Origin: JAHDFB01 sp965658745
GTDB taxonomy: Bacteria > Bacteroidota > Bacteroidia > Chitinophagales > Saprospiraceae
DNA length: 64,000 bases
Direction of reading: 5' to 3'
Assembly: GCA_965658745.1 (NCBI GenBank)
Contig: CBFHTK010000009.1
Location: 62,001-126,000 of the forward strand
Below the pieces are notes generated by a model that made no database searches, had not been told where the DNA came from, and saw nothing but the letters and a program-made list of their open reading frames with translations. The translations under genes and the position numbers were made by a program. Shown here in pieces: positions 35,742-44,266 of this stretch (position 1 is its first letter; every line of letters begins with the position of its first letter).

Positions 35742-35966
35742 TTTTTTTTACTAGTAGGTCTTCATTTATAGAAGATCAATAGAGTAAAAGGTAACTTTCG
35801 ATATTTTTCTTATTTTAGAATTTAGAGAAACTTGTATGATGCTTGATCAATTTCATGTACTGCCTAATTTTACGGTTCTAAATAACTTTGGAATATTCTA
35901 GTATTGGGCTTGTATACTTGTTCTATGCAATCATAAACCTATCAACTTAACATCAAAAAAAATATA

Positions 35967-38702
35967 ATGAGAAAAGTATTGTTTATCAGTTTCTTTGTAA
36001 TGCTATTAGCTGGATATAGCTTTGCTCAATGTGCTTCTGATGAAGTTGAAGTGCGCATTGATATTGCAACTGATAATTGGGGTAACGAAACGTCGTGGAC
36101 CTTGTCAGATCTAAGCGGTGTGGTCCTTATACAAGGTGGTCAAGGAGGCGTTTATGGAAACAACAGCAGCTATTCAGACAGCATTTGTGTCCTTGCTGAT
36201 GGTTGCTTTTTCTTCGAGATTTATGATACCTATGGAGACGGGATATATGCGCCCAATGGCTATGAGCTCTACATAGATGAAATGCTAGTTGCTAGTGGTG
36301 CCGATGACATTCAAAAATACGCCATTGAGGTTGTTAATTGTCCGGATGCATGCAGTATAACGTTGAGCGCCCTGAATGATCTTCAAGCACATATCAATGG
36401 AACTATGACTCTTGATACGGACGAACTAACACTAATCAAAAATACATTCGTTCAGTTTCCAGAATGTCTTGCTGAGAATGAGTCGATCATATTACTAGGT
36501 AAAAGTGTTGTCGAAGATTATGATGATCAGATCGGAGCACTTTTTACAACTCCTACGACCAAAAACGGCTTTTCCAAGAACCCAGCTTCCGCTCCCGGCC
36601 TAGAAGTGGAAAGGGCAATGCTAGCTCTCCAACAGGGAATATTCGACTATGTATTTACACCAGAGGTTTACAAAGATTATCCGCAACACATTAATGAATG
36701 GAAATTCAATTCGTGCTACAATTTCCCAGGATATGTTGAACCACCAGCAGATTCATCTGTCACTAATTCGGTTCTGATTCGTGCAAATTTTGCTGATCCT
36801 GATGGAATGAACCCTTACTTAGAAATTAATGGAGATGGGACTAATCATGCGCTGCGACCTACTGGACTATATTTATCTCCCGGTAGTATTGCGACCGTTA
36901 CTGTGCCAGATAGCTTGGTAGGACAAGACTATTTCGTGAGGGTTGGTTCACACGAATGGGATCTCACGATCAGACCGATATTTAAGCGTTTAGATAGAAT
37001 ATCGAGGAAGTTTCCGATTGATTCCACAACTATAGAGGTGTTCAATCCGTTTGGAGGAGCCATTTCAGTACTTGTTCCCTACGGTGCTGACGATGGCATT
37101 GTAGAGGTTAGCGTAAGCAACGGTGTTTTATCTCCTTTCTTTTCGCTAAAATCATTTTACGAAACAACGGACTTTGACGCAGAACTAAGTAAGCCTGGAC
37201 CCTGGGCTGTTTTTGAGACAGACAATGTCATGTTCTCCATTCCAAAACACTCTATTGTGCCCGGTCAGTATGACCTCAAGCAGGCCATGCTGGACTGGGA
37301 CACGGCTTTGCAGGGTGTCAATTCCATTATGGCTAGAGAGATTATCTCCGACAAACACAACATGTACATGATTGCGGATATAACCATAAGACATAATGTC
37401 TATTCGATCGGCTATCCGATGTCGAATACACCGCTAAACTATTCCAATGTTCCTGGCCCAGCTTACTTTATGAACGGTCCCGGACCTGACGATGAAACTA
37501 ATTTTCACGAATCTGGGCACGCATTGGCGATGTCCAAGTTTCCTGGTGAAGTAGAGGCTATTGTCAATTTTCCGTACATCATGGCGATGAATCACGGACT
37601 GAATGTAGACTTGAATGAAGCAGTGAATTACAGCTTTGTCCCCAACACCTTTGATATCGATAAGACAGCCACCCATCGGATGGTGTCCAATACTTTCGGA
37701 ACAGAGCGTATTATTGCCAATGCTACGACCAATGAGGTACGCTATCAGCATAGAGGTTACGGACATTATTTTGAAATAGTCAATTTGCTCGGCTGGTGTC
37801 CACTCAGGAATTTTTGGAAGCAGGAGTCTATCGACTTTGAAAACGGAATCGACTATGGTATCAATAACCAGGATATTGATCTTCGGACAATCAGAATGTG
37901 TGTTGCTGCACAAGCAGATCTGCGTCCTCTATTTCATGTTTTTGGAATCCTTCCACAAGATTCAATTGCTCTACAAGATACCTTAGCTGAATTAAACATT
38001 CAGCCGTCTCTTACCATCTATAATAGGCTACAAGATTATTTCGAACTGATTCCCGAGGACAACGCAGCCTTCGTTGATTATGCACTCTTCGTTTATCCAA
38101 ATCTGTACGCAGATGGTCCAACTTCCAATCCCGATTACGGGGTAGGGTGGCACTACCAGAAATCATTGACATTCGATGAAGCTGAAGCTCAGCAACGGAC
38201 TGATATTCTACAATCCATCATAGACCTCTATTATCCAAATGGTGAACCGATAGGTCATGAAGATACTGATGTTTGTTGCATGCTCGATACCATGAACGTC
38301 AACATGGTCGATGAAGAGGTCATCGTGACTGGAGGTGTAGAACCTTATGATATTTCAATTGATATCACGGATAATATTCAGACCGTAACTGTAGTCGATT
38401 TCGATGGTTGTGAATCCTCTGTTCAATACACACTGAGTTCCTTATGGGAAGAAGACATAGAAGTGATACGCATTTACCCGAATCCCGCTTCTACTGAAGT
38501 CTATTTAGAATTAGTAGAAAGTAACAACCAAGTTGAACATCTACAAATCGTTTCGCTTAATGGTCAGGTATTACAGCAATATCCAAATGCGAAGCGTGTC
38601 GTCGATATATCAACACTCAATGAAGGTATGTATATCGTACAAGTTCAATTGGTCGGCGGTGTGCAAGTGAATAAGCGACTGGTGGTTATGAGAGAGAGGT
38701 AA
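35967..38702 (+). CDS. Secreted M60-like (enhancin/mucinase-type) metallopeptidase with T9SS domain
   Basis: The 911-residue protein has a signal peptide (VLFISFFVMLLAGYSFA) and a small N-terminal beta domain (about 25-130; EIYDTYGDGIYAPNGYEL), then the M60-like peptidase region. Its accessory part shows RPTGLYLSPGSIATVTVP and FPIDSTTIEVFNPFGG. The zinc site NFHESGHALAM has His514, Glu515 and His518, with a further acidic ligand probably in the following GEVEAIVN. M60-like enzymes cut O-glycosylated, mucin-like proteins. A T9SS type A sorting domain ends the protein (IRIYPNPASTEVYLEL to KRLVVMRER). It is upstream of a phosphatase lipoprotein and an acetylesterase-type protein on the same strand. 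Activity on mucin is inferred from the family. Confidence 0.83.
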   Translation: MRKVLFISFFVMLLAGYSFAQCASDEVEVRIDIATDNWGNETSWTLSDLSGVVLIQGGQGGVYGNNSSYSDSICVLADGCFFFEIYDTYGDGIYAPNGYELYIDEMLVASGADDIQKYAIEVVNCPDACSITLSALNDLQAHINGTMTLDTDELTLIKNTFVQFPECLAENESIILLGKSVVEDYDDQIGALFTTPTTKNGFSKNPASAPGLEVERAMLALQQGIFDYVFTPEVYKDYPQHINEWKFNSCYNFPGYVEPPADSSVTNSVLIRANFADPDGMNPYLEINGDGTNHALRPTGLYLSPGSIATVTVPDSLVGQDYFVRVGSHEWDLTIRPIFKRLDRISRKFPIDSTTIEVFNPFGGAISVLVPYGADDGIVEVSVSNGVLSPFFSLKSFYETTDFDAELSKPGPWAVFETDNVMFSIPKHSIVPGQYDLKQAMLDWDTALQGVNSIMAREIISDKHNMYMIADITIRHNVYSIGYPMSNTPLNYSNVPGPAYFMNGPGPDDETNFHESGHALAMSKFPGEVEAIVNFPYIMAMNHGLNVDLNEAVNYSFVPNTFDIDKTATHRMVSNTFGTERIIANATTNEVRYQHRGYGHYFEIVNLLGWCPLRNFWKQESIDFENGIDYGINNQDIDLRTIRMCVAAQADLRPLFHVFGILPQDSIALQDTLAELNIQPSLTIYNRLQDYFELIPEDNAAFVDYALFVYPNLYADGPTSNPDYGVGWHYQKSLTFDEAEAQQRTDILQSIIDLYYPNGEPIGHEDTDVCCMLDTMNVNMVDEEVIVTGGVEPYDISIDITDNIQTVTVVDFDGCESSVQYTLSSLWEEDIEVIRIYPNPASTEVYLELVESNNQVEHLQIVSLNGQVLQQYPNAKRVVDISTLNEGMYIVQVQLVGGVQVNKRLVVMRER

Positions 38703-38827
38703 GGTTGAGCTATATCACAGACTAGCCCTATTATGAAAGTCTTTTTAGGTTAGCTATTACAGCTTTTTTGGGATTCTACAGAATTTTATAATAGAACTAA
38801 GATCCTAGCTTAGGTAAAATACAATTA

Positions 38828-39451
38828 ATGAAAAATAAACTATTATTCAGCATTGTTGCTTTCATTGTTGCTACGGCGTTCTTCGGATTATTTTCTAGTT
38901 GCGAGCCAGAAACAATCATTGAAACGGAATATGTTACGGTCAAGGATACCCTTATTGTCGTCACTACCGACACCATTATTATCTCAACAACGGATACGAT
39001 ATTTATCGAGGAGGAAGCCACCGTTACTAATTTTATTTTAGTTAGACATGCTGAAACGACAGGCGGAGGAAGTGACCCTGTATTAAGTGCAGAAGGTATG
39101 GAACGAGCAGAAAGATTGGCTGGTATACTCTCCGAGCTTGATATTGATCGAGTGTATAGTACCAACTATGATCGAACCATGGATACAGCTCAACCAACGG
39201 CAGATAATCAAGGTTTGGAAATCACAAATTATGGAGGTTTTGATCAGCAGGCAGTTATCAACGATATTTTGGAAAATGTCAATGGTGGGAAGGTCCTCAT
39301 TGTAGGTCATAGCAACACCACGCCCAATTTTTTGAATGTATTGACAGGCACTTCCGACTATCCCAATCTACCCGAAGGAGCCTACGATAACCTTTTTATC
39401 GTTAACGTGAAGTCAAAAGGCGATTCCGAAGTGATTAATCTTAAGTATTGA
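38828..39451 (+). CDS. Histidine phosphatase superfamily lipoprotein (SixA-like)
   Basis: The 207-residue protein has an N-terminal hydrophobic segment ending in a lipobox-like LFSSC (Cys25), so it is probably a lipoprotein. A Thr/Val/Ile-rich stalk follows, then a compact histidine phosphatase domain: the phosphorylated histidine in LVRHAETTGGG, the second arginine region VYSTNYDRTMDTAQPTA, and the catalytic His in LIVGHSNTTPNFL. The short length resembles the SixA-type branch. Substrate unknown. Its last 39 bases recur with one mismatch at 43273-43311, beyond the next gene, so a second copy once existed there. It lies between two large secreted hydrolases. Confidence 0.8.
   Translation: MKNKLLFSIVAFIVATAFFGLFSSCEPETIIETEYVTVKDTLIVVTTDTIIISTTDTIFIEEEATVTNFILVRHAETTGGGSDPVLSAEGMERAERLAGILSELDIDRVYSTNYDRTMDTAQPTADNQGLEITNYGGFDQQAVINDILENVNGGKVLIVGHSNTTPNFLNVLTGTSDYPNLPEGAYDNLFIVNVKSKGDSEVINLKY
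39413..39451 (+). repeat. Direct repeat copy A: 3' end of the histidine phosphatase gene
   Basis: These 39 bases match 43273-43311 at 38 positions. Weaker similarity continues for some 60 bases beyond the stop codon in both places. Confidence 0.85.
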
Positions 39452-39643
39452 TAGAGAAGTAAAGGATAAGTCGAAGATTTCTATTGCTATCTCAAATCAT
39501 TTCTTGTTGGCTGTAGAGGTTCTTGCTGACCAGGATGTACGGCACTCGAAAAAATAAAAGAAGGGCTTGACCAGCCAGTTGTTTTCTCGTAACTTAATGC
39601 TAGTAATTTTTATTACTTTTAGCAAGTCTTTTCAATCAATCAT

Positions 39644-42600
39644 ATGTCTATGCGAAGCCAATTAACGTTCATTCTATTTTCAGTTATCTTCAGTAGCCTT
39701 TCAATAAGTACGCAAGCTCAAATTACAAATGCGAATCGAAGCGGATTTACGTGGATTGCAACGGAGGATGTAAGTGATAAGTCCTTTGGTGCTGGATATA
39801 CGCTGTATAGCGCAGCATGGCCAACCTATAGCCCTTATCCCGGTGCATCCAATTATCAGATGGGACTAGCAGGTTGCTGGATGACCACCCAAAAAACAGG
39901 GAATGAGCCAGATCAATTCTACACGACGATTGAAGGTGGTCTTGGTTGGTGGGGAGATACTCGATTTGGAAAAGACACACCCAAATTTATCATGGGAGGT
40001 GTTTCTCATAACTTCTTTGCTTGGGCAAATGGAACAGGCGCAGGTCGAAGTAATAATCTATCCAATGGTCAAAGGGATTGGAGTACTCCAGGCGGAAAAT
40101 ACGGTGTCGCGCAATTGTCCAATCGATTGCTATGGGCACCTGATGGACTGAATGTTGCTCAATGTCTAAATGGTGAACTATTGGGTTATGGTTACACACC
40201 GCTCCCTATCACAGATCCACTTGAACAAACTGCAGGAGTAGATATTGAAACAGGCAATCAATGTTGGACATTAATGTTGAATAGTACAAATTTCAGAGGT
40301 CCAGCTACATTCTTTATGCCGACTTTTTGGACAGAACCCGCTCTGGAAGATACTTCCTTGGAAGGTTTATTCCTCGATAGTAGACCTTCTGAACCGAACG
40401 TTGGTTTTGGTCTCGAACATGCCACGACACCAGCTATTATTTCGAAAGACGACAACAATGACACGTACGCTAAGACTTTGGCAATGCAATTTCCGATCAG
40501 TGGAGAAGACAATGGTATTGCAATGCATGGTGTTTCAGTTTATTCCAAAAATGCCATTTGGGACGATATGGTTTCTTGGTTCAATGGTGGAGATGTTGTC
40601 GATCCTAGTTTCAATGTAGATGGAACAATTGTAGTACCATTCAAGAATAATGGTGGTTCCATGGTCGGAGAAATAACATCTTCGGGACCTGATGGCTATA
40701 ATCATGATATCGATCTAGCCTTCATGAATCCTACTCAAATGAATTCAAATACCATGGGTTATTCATTTGACTTGAATGTGGTTAACAAAACAGATAAAAA
40801 TGTCCTTCTTCCTGAGTACTATAAACTGGAAGACGATAAATGGCAAGCTCTAGCAAAAATCGATGTGCCGGCTTCAACAAAATTGACGACGACACCAGTT
40901 CCTACAGTTCCAAGGAGTGAAATTCCTTATTTGACACCGATGGAAGATGATTGTGCTTGGCAAGACCCCGATGGTCCATGGAAGAGTCCTGGACCCTCTG
41001 CAGGGCCATTTACAGCAGATTTGGGCGATGGAAGTACTTTAACCTACTATTGGTATCGATTTATCGATCAACCAGCCATCGTGCATGCGAATCTTCCTCA
41101 AGAGATGCTTGAAAAGATGCAAGAGCGTGTTGAATTGATGCATTCCAACTGGAGTCATACGGATCAATACGCCGCAGATCCGGAGGTGGGTGAGTTGGCA
41201 ACCCTAGATCCTGAAATCATTGTAACACCACCTGCTGGTATGGAAGTGGGATATGTGCCTATTGTCACTAGACAAGAAAAATCTAAGAGTAAGTTGCGTG
41301 TTTTTGTACTCGCTGGTCAGTCAAATATGCAAGGTTACGGAAGTATAACAGATCCCGAGAGTGATCCTGGTAGTTTGATCGATGTAATCAACAAAGATGA
41401 AGACGAAAAATGGTCTACAATCGGAGAAGTTGACAACTGGAAAAGTCTTGAAAATACCTATGTTTATTTTCCAAGATCGGACAGTGATACCGTAAGAACC
41501 AATGCGACAGTAGGGCAGGGAGCTAATTCAAATCTGATAGGACCTGAACTGATGTTTGCCCATAAACTCGATGCCTATTATGATGATCCTGTCTTAATTA
41601 TCAAAACTGCATGGGGTGGCAAAAGTCTAGCGGAAGATTTTCGTCCTCCTTCAGCAAGCGGAATTACAGGAGCGTATTATACGGCCATGATCGAAACAGT
41701 GAATCAAGTGACTAGTAATTTGTCATCAGAGTTTCCTGTGATAGCAGAGGAAGATTACGAAATTTCGGGATTTGCTTGGTTTCAAGGATGGAATGATGGA
41801 GCAAGCCAGGATTTCCTAGATAACTATGAAAGTAATTTGATCCATCTTGTGAATGACGTGAGAGCGGACTTAGGAAATCCGGATCTCCCATTTGTCATTG
41901 CAAGTTCAGGACATGGAGGCTATGCATTAAGCAGTGATGGCTGGGTTCGAGACATGCAAGAAATTGTTTCGGTAGCACAGGAAGAGGTGGGTTGCGATGA
42001 TGAAACTTATGGAGGAAGACTGGGCTTTGTTGATACCAAACCGTACTTCAAGGAGGAAGATGAGTCACCACAGGCAGCTGTGCACCATTTCAACAATAAT
42101 GCAGAAACCTATTTGAATATTGGAAAGGCCCTTGGAGAAGAGATGATTTCTGCTATTAATGCCAAAGCATTTTGTTACGCAGATTGTGGTGAAAATCTCA
42201 TCCCTTCGGAATTAGTTTCAATCGGTAATCGAGTTTGGAATGACTTCAATAAGAACGGAATCAATGATCCTTTTGAGCCTGGTATCCCAGGTGTTTCTGT
42301 GCTCATCTGGGCAGATTCTGATGGTGATGGTATTCCGGATTGGCAAGGTTTCGGAGGAGTGCAAGTGACGGATGCGGATGGATACTATCGTTTTGAAGGA
42401 TTAGAACCTGGCAACTATGTGGTATTCGTTTGGCAGGTGAATAATTGGGATGTAGGAGAACCTTTAGAGGGTTTCGTTTCATCGGATGTATATGAAGAAA
42501 ATGCCGACAATGACGTGGACTTAGATAACAATGGCTCTGGTAGTGCATTTAGCGATATATTTTCGGGAATAGTGACTTTGACGACTGATGGAGAACCGCT

Positions 42601-43201
42601 GAATGACGGAGATCCTGAGGATTGTATTTTTGATTTTGATGCTGGGGGTAATAACACGGTTGATTTTGGGTTCTATGACCCAAATGCTATTGATCTTGAC
42701 GAAGATGGCTTTCCTGATTTCGCAGATTGCGATGATACGAATCCAGATGTCAATCCAGCACAGCCAGAAGTTCCTTATAATGGCATTGATGACGATTGTA
42801 ATGTTGAGACTTTGGATGATGACTTGGATCAAGATGGCTTTGTATTGTCGGAAGACTGTGACGATGAAAATGCCGACATCAATCCAGATGCGGTCGAAAT
42901 TCCCAACAATGGTATTGATGAAGATTGCGATGGTATGGATTTGATATCATCTATTCATGAGATCGGTGAGACGAAAGTCGTTATCTACCCTAATCCAGCC
43001 GTAAATACCGTAAGCATTGCATTTGACAGTGATGTAGATTGTGCGCTCAAACTGTATGATATAGAAGGTCGACTAGTTGTACAAGAAGTCAGAGGAACTC
43101 AACTCGATGTTAGTACCCTACAGACTGGGATTTATCTGATCGAGATTAAAGATCTTAAGACGAGCAATAGAGTTATTGAAAAGCTGATGATTTTGAGATA
43201 G
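39644..43201 (+). CDS. Large secreted sialate O-acetylesterase-type (SASA/CE6) protein with SdrD-like, metal-binding and T9SS modules
   Basis: The 1185-residue protein has a signal peptide (LTFILFSVIFSSLSISTQA). Residues 30-545 form a large domain that I do not recognise, with many Trp, Gly and Asn. The SASA/carbohydrate-esterase-6 SGNH domain begins RVFVLAGQSNMQGYGS with Ser560 as nucleophile and ends near VHHFNNNAETYLNIG, the catalytic His region. An SdrD B-like domain follows (VWNDFNKNGINDPFEPGIPG), then two MopRLD-type metal-binding repeats (DLDEDGFPDFADCDDTNP and DLDQDGFVLSEDCDDENA). A T9SS type A domain ends the protein (VVIYPNPAVNTVSIAF). It should remove O-acetyl groups from sialic acids or other sugars outside the cell. 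It is flanked by the 39-base direct repeats. Confidence 0.83.
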   Translation: MSMRSQLTFILFSVIFSSLSISTQAQITNANRSGFTWIATEDVSDKSFGAGYTLYSAAWPTYSPYPGASNYQMGLAGCWMTTQKTGNEPDQFYTTIEGGLGWWGDTRFGKDTPKFIMGGVSHNFFAWANGTGAGRSNNLSNGQRDWSTPGGKYGVAQLSNRLLWAPDGLNVAQCLNGELLGYGYTPLPITDPLEQTAGVDIETGNQCWTLMLNSTNFRGPATFFMPTFWTEPALEDTSLEGLFLDSRPSEPNVGFGLEHATTPAIISKDDNNDTYAKTLAMQFPISGEDNGIAMHGVSVYSKNAIWDDMVSWFNGGDVVDPSFNVDGTIVVPFKNNGGSMVGEITSSGPDGYNHDIDLAFMNPTQMNSNTMGYSFDLNVVNKTDKNVLLPEYYKLEDDKWQALAKIDVPASTKLTTTPVPTVPRSEIPYLTPMEDDCAWQDPDGPWKSPGPSAGPFTADLGDGSTLTYYWYRFIDQPAIVHANLPQEMLEKMQERVELMHSNWSHTDQYAADPEVGELATLDPEIIVTPPAGMEVGYVPIVTRQEKSKSKLRVFVLAGQSNMQGYGSITDPESDPGSLIDVINKDEDEKWSTIGEVDNWKSLENTYVYFPRSDSDTVRTNATVGQGANSNLIGPELMFAHKLDAYYDDPVLIIKTAWGGKSLAEDFRPPSASGITGAYYTAMIETVNQVTSNLSSEFPVIAEEDYEISGFAWFQGWNDGASQDFLDNYESNLIHLVNDVRADLGNPDLPFVIASSGHGGYALSSDGWVRDMQEIVSVAQEEVGCDDETYGGRLGFVDTKPYFKEEDESPQAAVHHFNNNAETYLNIGKALGEEMISAINAKAFCYADCGENLIPSELVSIGNRVWNDFNKNGINDPFEPGIPGVSVLIWADSDGDGIPDWQGFGGVQVTDADGYYRFEGLEPGNYVVFVWQVNNWDVGEPLEGFVSSDVYEENADNDVDLDNNGSGSAFSDIFSGIVTLTTDGEPLNDGDPEDCIFDFDAGGNNTVDFGFYDPNAIDLDEDGFPDFADCDDTNPDVNPAQPEVPYNGIDDDCNVETLDDDLDQDGFVLSEDCDDENADINPDAVEIPNNGIDEDCDGMDLISSIHEIGETKVVIYPNPAVNTVSIAFDSDVDCALKLYDIEGRLVVQEVRGTQLDVSTLQTGIYLIEIKDLKTSNRVIEKLMILR

Positions 43202-43272
43202 GAAATACGGATTAGCGAAAAGATCCGCCTCGCAGGTCACTACGGGTATACGCTGATTTCTTGAATACCAAA

Positions 43273-43311
43273 TCAAAAGGTGATTCCGAAGTGATTAATC
43301 TTAAGTATTGA
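43273..43311 (+). repeat. Direct repeat copy B: relic of a histidine phosphatase gene 3' end
   Basis: Thirty-eight of 39 bases equal the end of the phosphatase gene at 39413-39451, including its TGA. Nothing upstream of it continues the reading frame convincingly, so this is the tail of a deleted or decayed paralogue. Confidence 0.85.
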
Positions 43312-43410
43312 GAAGGAAGGCCACAAAATATCGAAATCTCCGTAGCATTTGATTCTTGAAGATACTGCAGTTTTATGTATTGTCACACTCCCAAAGAAGA
43401 AACAAGGGAT

Positions 43411-44100
43411 ATGAAGTACCTAACTGAAATTGGGATTCTTTTGATTATCTGTAGTTTTTTGACTGCTTGCGATGGACAAGCTAAGCAGTCGAGCGCATAA
43501 CAGTCAAGAGGAAGTAGCAATGGTTTGCTCGTTGGAGGCCCCTTTGAAAACAGTGACTTTATGTACATCGGTATGCCAGACAACATCAATTCAGTTGATA
43601 CAAGTGCAGGTTGGACGCAGGAAGGGCAAAAGCTATTGATATCAGGTACTATGTACCAACTTGATGGCAAAACACCAGCACTAGATGTGATACTCTATTA
43701 TTACCGTACGGACATTAATGGTTTATACGCAAATGCTCCTGAACTAGACGATCGCGTCAGACGGCATGGCAATATTCGTGGTTGGGTCAAGTCTGACCAA
43801 GATGGCCACTATGCCATTTATACTGTCAGACCAGCTTCATATCCGAATACAGATTTTGAGGCGCACAGTCATCCTTCGATCAAAGAACTAAACATCAGTA
43901 AGGAGTACTATATTGACGAATTTATCTTTGATGACGATATCCTTCTTACGAGTGTAAAAAGGAGTGAGCTACAGAATCGAGGAGTTAGTGGCATTTTGAA
44001 AGTTTCGGAAAAAGGCGATCTCCAAATTGCTGAGCATAATATCATTTTAGGTCTTAATATTCTCAACTATCCTGAATCTGAAAGCGAACGCAGACAATAG
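43411..44100 (+). pseudogene. Intradiol dioxygenase-like lipoprotein gene interrupted by an in-frame TAA
   Basis: Starting at ATG 43411, the frame encodes a typical lipoprotein signal (IGILLIICSFLTAC, with the lipobox cysteine) and a short linker, then TAA at 43498-43500. The same frame continues without another stop to 44100. The second part matches the Bacteroidota intradiol ring-cleavage dioxygenase-like family: VGGPFENSDF, DTSAGWTQEGQKLLISG, ILYYYRTDINGLY, IRGWVKSDQDGHYAIYTVRP, the His pair in AHSHPSIKE, YYIDEFIFDDDILL and NIILGLNI. Tyr/Tyr/His/His iron ligands appear conserved. A TTG at 43525 is the only start after the stop and would give an unlipidated cytoplasmic product. One nonsense change is the only visible defect, so the loss is recent, or the stop is read through. 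Confidence 0.8.
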
Positions 44101-44241
44101 CTTTTACTTTTGATTCATCAATCGCTTGATTTTTGTAAACTAGATAATGTACGTTCCATCTGCTTAGCTTGTCTTGCTCTGTAGTTGATTCATACTAATA
44201 ACGGTCAAAGTCTCAATGCTTACAAAATCACTTTAAAAAGC

Positions 44242-44249
44242 TAGTTTTG
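44242..44249 (+). promoter_or_regulatory. Candidate -7 element (TAGTTTTG) of the SDR gene
   Basis: Exact TAnnTTTG 17 bases before the ATG at 44267. Confidence 0.45.
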
Positions 44250-44266
44250 CGCCATATTAACTAGCT

